DNA of 45,022 bases from Lachnospiraceae bacterium (GTDB taxonomy: Bacteria; Bacillota; Clostridia; Lachnospirales; Lachnospiraceae), in contig WRAQ01000026.1 in the NCBI GenBank assembly GCA_009780115.1, forward strand, positions 1-45,022. Reading direction: 5' to 3'. The position numbers were made by a program, and so were the translations under genes. Of this stretch, positions 44,187 to 45,022 are shown in pieces. The notes beneath the pieces were generated by a model, which did no database searches, was not told where the DNA came from, and was given only the letters and a program-made list of their open reading frames with translations. Position 1 is the stretch's first letter; each line of letters begins with the position of its first letter.

Positions 44187-45022
44187 GGTAAGTCAACCCT
44201 CACATTTTTATGTAAATTACAAGTGAAAATAAATTTCGCCCCTTTATCCAACTCCGATTCAACTAATATATTTCCGCCCATCATCGAAGCAATCCGCTTC
44301 GAAAGAGGCAAACCAACACCAATTCCACAGTATTCCCGCGTACAGCTCCCATCCGCTTGCTCAAAAATACTGAAAATCTGTCCTTGCTGTTTGGCAGATA
44401 TACCTATTCCATTGTCTGTTACTTCGATTTGCAAGGTGATTATCCCGCTATCTTCATTTATCAGCCTGGCAGCGAAAGATATTTTGCCTTGTTCGGCAGT
44501 ATATTTGACTGCGTTCGCTAATAAGTTGTCAACTACTTGTTTCAGGCGTTTTCGATCACCGTTTAATAATTCAGGCAATTTTTGGTCGATATCAGAGCTA
44601 AATATTTGATTCTTTAAAGCAGCATTATAATTTGCCGCTTCCAAAACCTGCTGAAACATTTCCCTGATATTGAAAACTGCATTAGAAAGTTTGAATATGC
44701 CATATTCCATTCCGGAGATATCAAGCACATTATCTATTAAACAAAGTAATTGCTTTGAAGCGGTGTCAATCTCATTAAAATAAACTTTGAGGTCATCCGG
44801 GATGCCCCGCTTTTTGATGACTTGCATCATGCCAATAATCGCATTCATCGGGGTCCGCATTTCATGGCTCATCCGCGAGAGAAACTCGCTCTTGCCGCGG
44901 CTGCTGTGTTCCGCAAGCTCCCGGTTGCATTCTATCTGCTCATCAAGGGCCCGGGCGTGGGTAATGATTTTGAGCTGGCTTTGAACCCGCAATTTGACAA
45001 TATCAGGGTTGAAGGGCTTGGA
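44183..45022 (-). CDS. REC-HK histidine kinase (partial, runs off the window)
   Basis: The frame is open to the window edge. Its first visible residues, [16 protein letters not shown], are the end of a receiver domain, so the true start lies outside. HisKA follows ([14 protein letters not shown]), then a complete HATPase ([31 protein letters not shown]). The protein ends right after the ATPase domain, with no second receiver or HPt. Its stop overlaps the next gene's start as ATGA, so it belongs to the same operon, whose promoter is outside the window. Confidence 0.92.
   Translation of the reverse strand, partial: SKPFNPDIVKLRVQSQLKIITHARALDEQIECNRELAEHSSRGKSEFLSRMSHEMRTPMNAIIGMMQVIKKRGIPDDLKVYFNEIDTASKQLLCLIDNVLDISGMEYGIFKLSNAVFNIREMFQQVLEAANYNAALKNQIFSSDIDQKLPELLNGDRKRLKQVVDNLLANAVKYTAEQGKISFAARLINEDSGIITLQIEVTDNGIGISAKQQGQIFSIFEQADGSCTREYCGIGVGLPLSKRIASMMGGNILVESELDKGAKFIFTCNLHKNVRVDLP

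Overview
The window looks like a chromosomal segment of a Gram-positive, anaerobic, plant-fibre-using Bacillota, probably Clostridia. The support is lipobox-type solute-binding proteins, carbohydrate ABC importers without a local ATPase, LacI and AraC regulators next to intracellular glycosidases, consensus sigma-A promoters with 16-18 bp spacers, strong AGGAGG ribosome sites, a LysM/G5/M23 cell-wall peptidase and a RelQ-type alarmone synthetase. No CRISPR array, insertion sequence, integrase or rRNA was seen.

Layout. (1) 1-2300: the tail of an unknown plus-strand gene meets a minus-strand pair, a 151-residue helical protein and an NB-ARC/TPR STAND ATPase. Both open with the same short motif, which resembles an amyloid-type RHIM. 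(2) 2423-8962: an arabinofuranoside locus: LacI regulator, GH127 beta-L-arabinofuranosidase, then a solute-binding protein and two permeases. An identical 16-bp operator sits at the start of transcription of two near-perfect promoters. (3) 9004-13609: housekeeping and envelope genes: an HD-GYP protein that appears to use a non-AUG start, murA, and an M23 peptidase whose 3' end is tandemly repeated. (4) 13650-22690: a glucuronoxylan locus: a divergent AraC regulator, GH115 alpha-glucuronidase, an unusual 688-residue permease with a long membrane N-terminal extension, a second permease and a lipoprotein binding protein. (5) 22693-26881: a tail-anchored coiled-coil protein, a small alarmone synthetase, tRNA-Arg(ACG), DegV and alanine dehydrogenase. 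(6) 26926-45022, running off the right edge: at least eight minus-strand genes, tightly packed or overlapping, that are almost wholly phosphorelay proteins.

The most striking unit is the phosphorelay cluster. It contains seven histidine kinases (six hybrids with a receiver after the kinase core or before it, several with both, and five ending in HPt) and one REC-REC protein. Inputs differ: two have paired periplasmic-binding-like domains behind lipoprotein signals, one has dCACHE, one has tandem PAS and three start with REC. No DNA-binding, GGDEF, EAL or other output domain is present. The last kinase has lost about the first half of its ATPase domain by a clean in-frame deletion. Two paralogous lineages are interleaved, so the cluster probably grew by internal duplication. 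The small STAND ATPase pair is the second candidate for an undescribed system.
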